In this document: positions 1 through 9,968 of the stretch, in pieces | How the letters are laid out: each line of letters starts with the position of its first letter | How positions within the stretch are numbered: position 1 is the stretch's first letter | Origin: Mercurialis annua | Taxonomy: Eukaryota; Streptophyta; Magnoliopsida; Malpighiales; Euphorbiaceae | Reading direction: 5' to 3' | Length of the DNA: 64,000 nt | Assembly: GCF_937616625.2 (NCBI RefSeq) | Contig: NC_065576.1 | Span: 21,044,001 to 21,108,000 of the forward strand | Position numbers and translations under genes: made by a program | Notes under the pieces: generated by a model | Told to the model about the DNA's origin: nothing | Database searches by the model: none | Seen by the model: the letters and a program-made list of their open reading frames with translations, nothing else

Positions 1-2977
1 TTTCTCGGCTGATATAAATGGCGAGGTTAAAATATGCTTTAAAGTGTGATTTTTGTGAATTAAAAATGTTAAACATTTCGGGTATTAATTTAATGGTTTG
101 GAGTTCGATTTTTAATAGTTTTAAAGGATTAAAAATCGCTTAAAAAGGGTAAATAAATGGATTTTAAATTTCCAGAAATAAATTGGTTTATGTTTGAGTT
201 AGATGTTGGGTTGATGGTGAATAAATGATTAATGGTGAATTTTTAATGGTTTGTTAATCGGGTTTAATTTTTGATAACTGTTTATTCGTTAAAAATTGTT
301 TAAAAAGGGTATTTTCGTTATTTTAAATTTCTGGGCAGAAATTATTTATAAATGTTATATGTTGATTATTTATGGAATTTAATTGATTTAATTGAGGTGT
401 TTTGACGGATTAATAATCGGTTTTGATTATTAATGGTTATTTCAGTTTTAATTGTTAAAATTATGAAAAATAATTTATTTTAATTTTGAGGCTGCTGTTT
501 TCAAAATATTAAATAAAAATATGTATTGGTTGACTTTTGGGTGACTAAAATTATGTAAAAATAATTTTTGAACGTTTTAACGGTTTTTAAAGCTCTTCGG
601 AGCTTGACCGGAATTTGGTGACCGGAGTGATCAAAACATAAATGGGATTCTGAGTTTGAGAGTTTATGATTTATTCAATTTGGTTGGATTTGGACTTGAT
701 TGTCAAAATTTAGAGTTTAGGAGTTAAAGTGTAATTTTCATAAAAATAAAGGACCAATCGGTAATTTAACCATATTTCCAGATTATTAATGTATATAATC
801 TGATGTGAAATGATTTTTATAATTATAAATGATTTTAATGATTTTTGAAAGATTTGGATGTGTTTTGCCGAAAACTAGAGTTTTGGGGTTAAATTGTATT
901 TTTCCAAATTTGAAGGGTTACATTGTATGTTAGCCAAAGTTTCCAGATTATATTTGTTAATAATCTGAGGTAAATAATTTTTGGGTATTTTAAGTAATTT
1001 TGTCGATTTTAAAATCGATTGATTTACAAAAGGACCTAAATGGTCAATTTTGAAAAGTTTGAGGATATTTGGTATTTTGACCAAAAGTGGAATTTAAGCT
1101 AATATGGGGCTGTTTTAATAGATTTAAATAAATAACTTTGAAGTGGAAAGTATTACTTGATGGAAGAAATATATTTTATATATTTATGAAAAATAAAATA
1201 TTTAAATGAGTGGTGATGAAAAATGGTTTTGCGTGTTAAAAGAGATAAACAAGAAAAGTTTAAATTAGTAAAAATATGAAATTATTAAATAAGAAATTAT
1301 TTGGAGGTTAGAATTAATTAATTAATTAGATTAAATTAAGATGGTATAGAGTTAATTCCATAGTAGGATTTTATTAATTAAGAGAATTAATATATTGATC
1401 TAACTAGATTCGACAAGTTGTCGAGCTACCGGGTCGGAGGACCAAGGAAATTAACGGAGTTTTATTAAGGAGCATTGACGGAGTAATACCGTAGTTAAAC
1501 GGTTTCTGTGAGTACATGTTTTTACATTTCGGTATTCGTAAATTCTCATATTTTAACATACTGTGTGATATATGTGTTGCAGTGTTATATGTTTACATGC
1601 CTTTCATGGATGTATGTTTTATGTATATACTATATGTATATATTATTTTGATATACAAAGGTACACACATAGTTTTGAGAAATTATTATGCATTTGCTTA
1701 TGCTTGAATGTGTGTTACATCGGTTGGCTGTGCTATCGATGTCAGAATTGTGTGTGTGTGTTACATCGGTTGGCTGTGCTATCGATGTCAGGATTGTGTG
1801 TGTGTGTGTTACATCGGTTGGCTGTGCTATCGATGTCAGGATTGTGTGTGTGTGTGTTACATCGTTTGGCTGTGCTATCGATGTCAAGATTGTGTGTGTG
1901 TGTTACATCGGTTGGCTGTGCTATCGATGTCAGGATTGTGTGTGTGTGTTACATTGGTTGGCTGTGCTATCGATGTCAGGATTGTGTGTTACATCGGTTG
2001 GTTGTACTAGCGATGTTAGAATTGTGTGTTACATCGGTTGGTTGTACTATCGATGTCAGAATTGTGTGTGTGTGTTACATCGGTTGGCTGTGCTATCGAT
2101 GTCAGGATTGTGTGTGTGTGTTACATCGGTTCGCTGAGATATCGATGTCAGGATTGTGTGTGTGTGTTACATCGGTTGGCTGTGCTATCGATGTCAGGAT
2201 TGAGTGTTACATCGGTTGGCTGTGTAATCGATGTCAGGATTGTGTGTGTGTGTTACATCGGTTGGATGTGCTATCGATGTCAGGATTGTGTGTTACATCG
2301 GTTGGCTGTGCTATCGATGTCAGGTGAATATGGTTGATCGGTTGGTTGTGCTATCGGTCCCATAAGATTGTGCATGTATGTTATATTGGTTAGTTTTTCC
2401 ATAAATGTAGATGGACGAATTTAAGAAATGTGGTTTAATTTAAAGGTTAACGTGTATGGTTGACTTTCAATGATATTGAAATCTTGTCGAAATATGTAAT
2501 GTGCGAGTTCAAGCTTCAATGGTATTTTTTAAAACGTTTTCAAAGGATTTCGAAAATACATAAAGTTATTTTAAATATAAAACGGTTTTCACTTTATGTA
2601 ATATTTATTTGTAACAACATGAACTCACTCAGTTTTATACTGGCCCACTCCTCCCAACACTTTCAGGGAAAGCTGGTCCGATTTTGAAGAAGGCTTTCGA
2701 ATGTTTATTTCTCGGAAGTCTATTTTGGTAAAAGATTGTAAAGAAGGTTTTAAGTTCTAGTTGTCCGCAGTAGATTAATATAGTCTTATTGTATTCAAAT
2801 ATTTTAAAACGCATTTAAACTCTGATGTTTTGTCCCATCATTAATTTAATAAATGTTTCATACATTTCTATTTTCAAAGTGAAAAATTTATAGTGTTTTT
2901 CAGGCTTGCTACGGGTTTCGGAGCAACCACCCCCATTCCCTAGCGCCGATCTCGACTCGAGATTTCGGGTCGTGACA
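1..2977 (+). mobile_element. Tekay-type LTR, 5' end outside window (LTR-A)
   Basis: Non-coding AT-rich LTR sequence. Its last ~60 bases carry the terminal block shared by all Tekay-type LTRs in this window: a GCTTGCTACGGGTTT segment, a CCCTAGCGCC segment and the end GGGTCGTGACA. Position 2977 is the LTR end, because from 2978 the sequence continues as the interior of a different LTR closely matching 21207 onward. LTR-A therefore inserted into an older LTR, whose upstream half must lie before base 1. It differs from the other copies by a GT-rich minisatellite at 1715-2332 and by two diverged copies of a ~175-bp segment at about 720-1000. No coding potential is credible. The start and target duplication cannot be seen. 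Whether it is a solo LTR or the 3' LTR of a full element is unknown. Confidence 0.72.
1715..2332. repeat. 40-48 bp minisatellite, 14 copies, inside LTR-A
   Basis: The core TTACATCGGTTGGCTGTGCT followed by ATCGATGTCAGGATTG recurs 14 times. TTACAT begins at 1715, 1761, 1809, 1857, 1903, 1949, 1989, 2029, 2075, 2121, 2167, 2207, 2253 and 2293. Spacing is 40, 46 or 48 bp and changes with the length of the (TG)n linker. A decayed fifteenth copy starts near 2333. Because several units are not multiples of three, long open frames appear in all forward frames; these are repeat artefacts, not genes. Confidence 0.95.
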
Positions 2978-3555
2978 GTCATACTTACGCTGGGATCATT
3001 TCAATACTGTTATTCCATAATCATATTATATTAGTATAAAAGGTTTTGACTTAAGAGTTTTAAACTTAATAAATGTAAATAGTATTACAAACTCATCTCA
3101 GTATATCTGACCCCGTTGTTTTCCCAAATTTTTCAGGTTTATGATTTGAAAGTTGGTCCACTCCGATCCTTTTGATTCCTCTGAGGTTTTATGCTATCTA
3201 AACTAGTCAACTGTTTTAATCTCTTAGACTGCAGTAGAGCTAGTTTATTTGTTATGGATATCTTATGTTAGTTGTCGGATTGGTCCGATTATTTTGTTAT
3301 TAACTTTGCCACGTTATACTTTGGTTTATATCGTTATATATAAGGCATATGCTGCGGAGTCTCAGATTCGAGCCGAGCATTTGGTTAAATTAAGTGTTAT
3401 ATACACTGCCAGAGTTAGGTTTGAGTCTCGGTTGCTCCTGAGCAGTGTTTTTCTGCAGGTTATTATGTTTGATTGGTTATCCGCGAGGCTTGCTACGGGT
3501 TTTGGTACAACCATACCCATACGCTAGCGCCGGTCGCGATCCATGAAATTGGGTC

Positions 3556-3557
<2 letters not shown>
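2978..3557 (+). mobile_element. Tekay-type LTR 3' fragment (LTR-B), interrupted by LTR-A
   Basis: From its first base this matches the 3' part of the solo LTR at 18654-21713 (compare 21207 onward: the GTCATACTTACGCTGGGATC block, then the CTCAGTATATCTGACCCCG block). It ends at GGGTCGT, four bases short of the canonical GGGTCGTGACA end, where it is fused to an AT microsatellite. LTR-A (1-2977) sits inside it, so the upstream portion should lie before the window. It is a decayed non-coding relic. The short open frame across it is incidental. Confidence 0.78.

Positions 3558-3586
<29 letters not shown>
3558..3586. repeat. (AT)n microsatellite at an LTR-LTR fusion
   Basis: About 29 bases of alternating A and T directly join the truncated end of LTR-B to the interior of LTR-C. 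The solo LTR at 7306-9968 has the same microsatellite in the same relative place (9089-9140), so the tract belongs to LTR-C and marks the recombination or deletion point. Confidence 0.9.
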
Positions 3587-3587
<1 letters not shown>

Positions 3588-4348
3588 TGTATAAACAGCT
3601 TTCGAACTGTTTTCGGCATTATGGATATGAATTGGAACGGGCTACTCGATGGGCATCATCGAGACAGTGTGCGCACCGGTATATGATCTTATGGTATCGA
3701 GGTAGGTTTGAGATATGTCTCGTCTTAGTAAGGGCACCGGTGGAAGATACGTCTCCTGAGACTCACGTGTTTATTTGAGTGACAGTCGGGAATTGGTTAT
3801 GGAGATACGTCTCACCGACACGATAACTGGATTATAGATATTGTTGTTTAGGGTTTCAATACTTATCCATAATGATAAATGCTTTACAAAATTTTTATAG
3901 GTTTTTAAAGGTTTTAACTTAATAAATGTTTGATAAAAAAAATTGTATAAATGTAAATAGTTGTATGAACTCTCCTCAGTATATCTAACCCCGTTGTTTC
4001 CCAAATATTCCAGGGTTATGATTTGAGCGAGTCAGCTGGTCTCCGATTCTTTATTCTCTCGGAGGTATTTTTTATTTTTAATAAAGTCGTTAAACTGATT
4101 TTATTTCTTAGATCATTGTAGTAACTAGAAGTCTTAATTATCTAATACTTGTTGTTAGATCCATTCTATTGAATTATTTTTGTTTATATAAATCGCTAGA
4201 CTAGGTTGGAGTCTCAGTTGCCCCCGAGCGGTGGTTTTTCTTGCAGGTTTCTATGTTGAGTGGTTATCCGCAAGGCTTGCTACGGGCTTTGGTACAACCA
4301 TACCCATACCCAAGCGCCGGTCACGATCCATGAAAATGGGTCGTGACA
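3558..4348 (+). mobile_element. Tekay-type LTR 3' fragment (LTR-C)
   Basis: Closely matches the 3' third of the solo LTR at 7306-9968: AT tract, ACAGCTTTCGAACTG, repeated GATACGTCTC motifs, GTATATCTAACCCCG (usually CTGACC) and the terminal block ending GGGTCGTGACA at 4348. It lacks the upstream two thirds of that LTR, and no primer-binding site follows 4348, so it is a 5'-truncated LTR remnant rather than the 5' LTR of an element. It is fused to LTR-B at 3557/3558. Confidence 0.8.
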
Positions 4349-6213
4349 ATAACTCAACGGAAACGAAATAAAAACCGTCTAAATAAACCTAAGCAAAACA
4401 CCACCGCATATTCAATAGATTAAACCAAACCCAAGGTAATTCTATCAGAAAGACAATTGCGGAGAGTCAAGCAAAACGAAACATAATTTAACCGAAAACA
4501 CGCTAAAACTTTTACGGACATTCTTCCCAACTTAAAGAATTACGACTTCGAATTTAAAACTGAGTCGAAAATTCAAAAGATCACTATAGGCGTACTCGAA
4601 AAATTCTTACTTCAACAATCTAGTACGTCAAACGACTCTCTAAACACCACGTGTGAACGAATTTAAAATTTATTTTTCAATCGGGAATAACCAATACGCT
4701 ATACAAGGAAAATTTTTAAAAGAACAAACTCAAGTTTCAAAGACTACTAAAGCAACACCACAAGTGTAGGAACAATCCCAAACTTCAAATCGTACTCTTA
4801 CTAAGCCAAACTCCAATGCTACAACCCGAAAGCCTAAAGACACTTTCAATTTAAAATAATCTTACATTCCTTAACGCCTACGCACCATATCACATATAGC
4901 GGTCACAACACCAATTACCTCATATGAGAAAGTTTAAAACGCACTCTAACAAGCATACAAGCAGATCAAAATGTCGTCCTGATTATATATGCTCTCACAA
5001 AAAAATGGCTGAGAACTAAGATCAGTTCTATAATACCATCATCTTTTCGAACCAAGACGTAAGAAAACACACAAAATTCTAAGGAAAACCTAACTTAAAC
5101 TTCAGATAACAAATTTTTTTCATCGTCCAATTTTTTTTATCAGTCAATTATTACCTAAAATCCTACAGAAGATCATTTAGATCAAATCGCTATCAACGGT
5201 TTGTTGGTTATGCTCAAAATAAATTTTTTTTATAAAAACTCTTTTCGCAACCACAAAATATTTAATAATACCATCCGCCTTTAATTTGAAATAACTAACA
5301 TCTTTAGTTTAATTTCATTTTCAACAGAAAATAATTAACCCGTTGAAAAATTTTCTAGTTTCGTAAGCGCATCCACAAAATAAAACACTTTCACTTTGAA
5401 ATCATAACCGAACCCTACTTTCACAATAAAATTCACGATTTTATAAAATCGTTCATCTAGAAAAAATCTTAAAATCCACTTTTAGTCAAAATTGACAAAA
5501 TTTCATCTCTTTCTCAACAAAATAAAGTTTTGCAATTAAGGATCCATTCGTTTACGAAATATTCCCATACTGGTACTAAAACGTTTTAAACAGAATTCGA
5601 ATTTGTAAAAACAAAATTCCTTTTAATTCTTTCAGCGTAAACAAACACGCAGAGCATAACTAATTTCCTTAAAACAACAATCCTCAAATTATATACTCTA
5701 AGCTGACACAATTCTTTAATCCGAACTCAAAACTTTCCCGCACTTACCACAACTAAACCTCGAGTGCAACCTTATAACCATAGCACTTATTTATCAAATA
5801 CGGATACTCCATCAATATAAAACAAACCCTTACAATGCAATTTCTCTTAAATCACCACCGTCATCACATAGTATTTCTCTAGATAGCAAACAAAATTTCA
5901 AAACCGTTTAAAATTATCAACTTTTAAACACCATTTACACAATGTAATTCGCGAGTTTATAACAAAACATTTTTCAGCGTTTTAAGCCAAACGTATATAA
6001 AATTATTTTGCGTAATTGTGCACCAGGGTGATGACAGCTCTCATCCCCAAAGAGTTGCATTCAACCATAATCATTTAATGCCGTGATGAATGTACTAAAT
6101 GCATGTATCAATTATTTATTTCTCTTTTAATTAGTGATCATACTTAATGCTCAATGCAGTTTCCTATTCGTGGCATTTCAAATGCATGTTCATGACATCC
6201 ACAATTACATGAT
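4349..6213. other. Unassigned AT-rich DNA between LTR relics and satellite
   Basis: No open frame longer than about 60 codons, no recognisable transposon ends, RNA gene or tandem structure. The + strand is A-rich. A single decayed satellite-like unit lies at 5966-6000, followed by ~210 bases of other sequence before the array proper. This may be the array's original flank or a decayed transposon interior; I cannot tell which. Confidence 0.5.
5966..6000. repeat. Orphan satellite-like unit at the array edge
   Basis: The stretch contains TTTAAGCCAAACGTAT preceded by CATTTTTCAGCG, matching the satellite module (CACCTTTTTAGCG then ATTTAAGCCAAACGTTT) with a few changes. It stands alone, ~215 bp outside the first continuous block. 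Confidence 0.6.
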
Positions 6214-7305
6214 AAAAACATTTTTAGCGATTTAAGTCAAACGTTTACAAACGTTACGAAACAAATCAAAACTTTTAACTTTTTTGCGAGTTAAGCCAAA
6301 CGTTTAAAACATTACGAAACAAATCCAAATGTTTCACCTTATTAGCGATTTAAGCCAAACGTTTACAAACTTTACGAAACTAATCCAAACGTTTCACCTT
6401 TTTAGCAATTTAAGCCAAATGTTTAAAACATTACGAAACCAATCCAAATGTTTAAAACGCTATGAAACAAATCCAAACATTTCACCTTTTTAGCGATTTA
6501 AGCCTAACGTTTACAAACATTACAAAACAAATACAAACTTTTCATATTTTAGCTATTTAAGCCAAACTATTAAAATGTTATGAAACCAATCCAAAGGTCT
6601 AAAACGTTATAAAATAAATACAAACGTTTCCCCTTTTTAGTTATTTAAGTCAAACGTTTAAAATGTTACGAAACCAATCCAAATGTTTAAAGCGTGATGA
6701 AACAAATCCAAACATTTCACATTTTTAGTGATTTAAGCCAAAAGTTTACAAATGTTATGAAACTAATCCAAATGTTTCACCTTTTTAGCGATTTAAGCCA
6801 AACATTTGAAACGTTGCAAAACCAATCTAAACGTTTAAAACGTTACGAAACAAATCCAAATGTTTCACCTTTTTAGCGATTGAAGCCAAACATTTTCAAA
6901 CATTACGAGACAAATCCAAACATTTCACCTTTTTAACGATCCAAGGCAATTGTTTATAACGTTATGAAACCAATCCAAAGGTTTAAAACGATAGGAAACA
7001 AATCCTAACGTTTCACCATTTTAGCGATTTAAGCCGAACATTTCGAAACAAATCCAAACATTTCACCTTTTTAGCGATTGAAGCCAAACATTTAAAAGTT
7101 ACGAAACTAATCAAAACGTTGAAAACGTTACGAAACAAATCTAAACGTTTCATCTTTTTAGCGATTTAAGCCAAACGTTTACAAACGTTACGAAACAATT
7201 CCAAACGTTTCACCGTTTTAGTGATTTAAGCGAAATGCTAAAAGCATTTCGACATAAATCCAAACGTTTTCCCTTTTTAGCGATATAAGCCAAACATTTA
7301 TAAAC
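6214..7305. repeat. Satellite array block 1
   Basis: Tandem units made of two ~30-bp modules. Module X contains TAGCGATTTAAGCCAAACG. Module Y contains TTACGAAACAAATCCAAACG. X+Y gives a 60-bp unit; X followed by two shorter 29-bp Y-type modules gives ~88 bp. Both modules end in CCAAACGTTT, suggesting a 30-bp ancestor. Units vary widely, much of the variation being CG to TG or CA. Ends at the target duplication (TAAAC, 7301-7305) of the next element. Confidence 0.95.
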
Positions 7306-7513
7306 TGTAATACCCCGTGTTTTTCCGGCTAGTTCCGATGAACTTTCCAATATACCTTGGATTTGTTTGAGTTGGTTTGACTTCTCGAAAACATGGTTTG
7401 AAGGTTCATGACCTCTTGAATGATGTTTTATGATGTTTTGAGTGTGGTTTGGGTCATCGGATCGATTCTGAGCTTAAAGTCAAATTTCACATTTTTCCTT
7501 CTTGGGCAGAAAA

Positions 7514-7588
7514 GTTAGCGGTCGCCAACTTTAGTTAGCGGTCGCCAACTACTTTGCGGTCGCCAACTATAGTTCGCGGTCGCCAACT
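7514..7588 (+). promoter_or_regulatory. Four dyad repeats upstream of a TATA-like box in the LTR
   Basis: GCGGTCGCCAACT occurs at 7518, 7538, 7556 and 7576 (spacing 20, 18 and 20 bp), mostly preceded by AGTT, so each copy is an imperfect palindrome. The cluster ends ~26 bp before TATAAAT at 7614-7620. Its place near the 5' end of the LTR and just upstream of a TATA-like box suggests U3 control elements; this is inferred from position only. Confidence 0.55.
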
Positions 7589-7613
7589 TGCACTGTACAG
7601 TTCGCCGTTTTTC

Positions 7614-7620
7614 TATAAAT
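7614..7620 (+). promoter_or_regulatory. Putative LTR TATA box
   Basis: TATAAAT lies ~310 bp into the LTR, just downstream of the dyad repeats. This is a plausible U3 promoter position. No start site can be shown. Confidence 0.45.
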
Positions 7621-9085
7621 ACCACCTTATTCGACCTAAATCAATATTGAACTTTTCTTAAAACCCTATTGCGGCTGTCACTCTCAGATTATCATCTCCT
7701 ATTGATTCCTCAACCTATTTTCTTCAATTGTAAGTATTTTAATCAACTATTTCAACATTTAATCCCTTAAAACTCATTCAATCGATTTCTTATTAATTGT
7801 TCTCTATTATATGTTGCTATAGGCTGAATTGAGTTATTATTTTTCTGGGTTTTCTCTATTGGATCATTATTAATCTATTTCAAGAGGTTAGTGGTTCTAA
7901 TCCTTTGCTTTGAATTGTAGAGATTGTTAGATATTGGTTTACTTTATTACTTTGGGTGATATAGCATGTTGTATATTCTGTTTTTACTTGATTGAAATCT
8001 GAGATTTCATATTTTGGGTGTTGTTGTTGTTAATTGTTGATGTTCTTACTTGATTAGCTTGGAATCATTGTTTAGACTAAGGGCTATGTGATTTGGTATG
8101 TGGTTATGAATTAAATTATGTTTCTCTTTCTATAAAAATCTGGAAATACGTATATAAATTGGTAATAGGTGGCTAGTTAAGAATCTTACATTGGGTGACT
8201 TGAGATCATTGGCTAGACTTAAGTGTGGTACTAAATTGTAGGTTTCTATAAGTAATCCGATGTTTTAAAGGCATATAAATGTGGCTGGAAATTATCTTTT
8301 CAAAAGGGTTATTTTGATAGTTCTAATACGTTGGGCTAATTGATTGAATTGGAATTTGTTGGACAAATCGTTTATAAGTTAAGATAAGTTACCATTGTTT
8401 TGATAGTGGATTAAAAAGGTAATTTCAAATCTGAATTGGTTAGTTTATAAGTGTTCATAATCATTGTTGTATCTATTTAAAGTGATTTAACACGTTGTGT
8501 TTATTTGGGTAATCTTTTGCCAAGTGTTGGCTTAAGTGTTGGCGTGTTGTTACAATTGGATTGTTAGTGATGTTAAGTGTTGAGTTCCTTTGTTTCAAGT
8601 TAATATTATTGTAAAGATATTCCGGATTTTTAAATTTGGTTTATACATTGGTTTTGGGTGGGTTAGACTTTGGTCGCCTGACATGTGGGAAGAAATTGAG
8701 CATAGTGATGACTCAGTTGACTCACTACCTTGGAATCACTTATTCGAAATAAAGTTGATTTGGGTTTTTGCCCACTCCGGTTTATGTTTTAAAGGTCGGG
8801 AACTTAACTTAACATGACTTGTTGTTGGCTTGTTATTTTATTGAGTATTGTGTTTATTTTGATGGGCTTTACCTTGACTTGTCGTTTGTGCTAGTCCTAT
8901 GTGGTGTCTAGTACTCTTTAGAGTTAGGGTATGTTTTTAATTATTATTTATACCTTGTTTAGACCCGTCGACCGTTCGTACTTCGGAGACGAACCATGAT
9001 TCGATTGCTTGCGAGGTTGTCACGTGGATTAGCAAGCTGTGAGTTTATATCGCTATTTACCGCTTTATTAAGTAAATTGTATTTT

Positions 9086-9088
<3 letters not shown>

Positions 9089-9140
<52 letters not shown>
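9089..9140. repeat. (AT)n microsatellite in solo LTR
   Basis: About 52 bases of alternating AT, in the same relative position as the shorter tract at 3558-3586 in LTR-C. Confidence 0.95.
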
Positions 9141-9142
<2 letters not shown>

Positions 9143-9968
9143 CATAAACAGCTTTCGAACTGTTTTTCGGCATTATGGATCTGAAATGGAACGGGCTATT
9201 CGATGGGCATCATCGAAACTGCGTGCGCACCGGTATGATCATATATGGTATTTGAGGTAGGTTAGAGATACGTCTCACCTAGTGAGGGCGCCGGTGGAAG
9301 ATACGTCTCCTGGGACTCACGTGTTTTATTTGAGTGACAGTCGGGGACCGGTTATGGAGATACGTCTCACCGACACGATAACTGGATTTAGATATTTGTG
9401 GTTTAGGGTTTCAATGCTTATCCATAATGGTAAAATGCTTTACAAATGTTTTAAGGTTTTTAAAGGTTTTCACTTAATAAATGTAAATAGTTGTATGAAC
9501 TCATCTCAGTATATCTGACCCCGTTGTTTTCCCAAATTTTCCAGGGTTATGATTTGAGCGAGTCAGCTGGTCTCTGATTCTTTATTTCCTCGGAGGTTTA
9601 TTTTATTTTATTAAAACTATTAAACTTATTTTATTCTTAGACCGCAGTAGTAATTAGAAATCGTATTTGTCTAATAATTGTTATCAGAATTATTCTATTG
9701 ATTTAAGTATTGTTTTGACATTAATATAATAACTTGGGTTATTAAATATTTATGCTATGTTGGAGACTCGGAATTGATCGACCATATATTATATAAATAT
9801 TGTATTTTATGAACTGCTAGAACTAGGCTGAAGTCTCGGTTGACCCCGAGCATTGGTTTCTTGCAGGTTATGTATTTATAAGGTTATATGTAAGGCTAGC
9901 TACGGGTTTTGGTACAACCATACCCATACCCTAGCGCCGGTCGCGATTCATGAAAATGGGTCGTGACA

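Larger units (their letters stand above)
7306..9968 (+). mobile_element. Solo LTR, Tekay-type (2663 bp)
   Basis: Starts TGTAATACCCCGTG and ends GGGTCGTGACA (TG...CA). It is flanked by a perfect 5-bp target duplication TAAAC (7301-7305 and 9969-9973) within the satellite. There is no internal coding region and no second LTR, so it is a solo LTR left by LTR-LTR recombination. Family membership follows from the shared 3' block and from the minus-strand Tekay element at 54376-61852, whose LTR has the same ends. Inside are four GCGGTCGCCAACT repeats at 7518-7588, a TATA-like TATAAAT at 7614-7620 and an AT microsatellite at 9089-9140. The short open frames here (for example 8590-8817) have no recognisable product. 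Confidence 0.92.

Noticed and set aside
1572..2327. 251-codon open frame rich in Cys, Val and Leu
   Set aside because: It is the GT-rich minisatellite of LTR-A read through; overlapping long frames exist in all forward frames, with no domain or start context.
3249..3778. Two ~95-codon frames across LTR-B and LTR-C
   Set aside because: They cross LTR terminal blocks and the AT microsatellite. No protein features.
8590..8817. 75-codon frame in the solo LTR
   Set aside because: Lies inside non-coding LTR. No homologous frame in the related LTRs and no recognisable motif.
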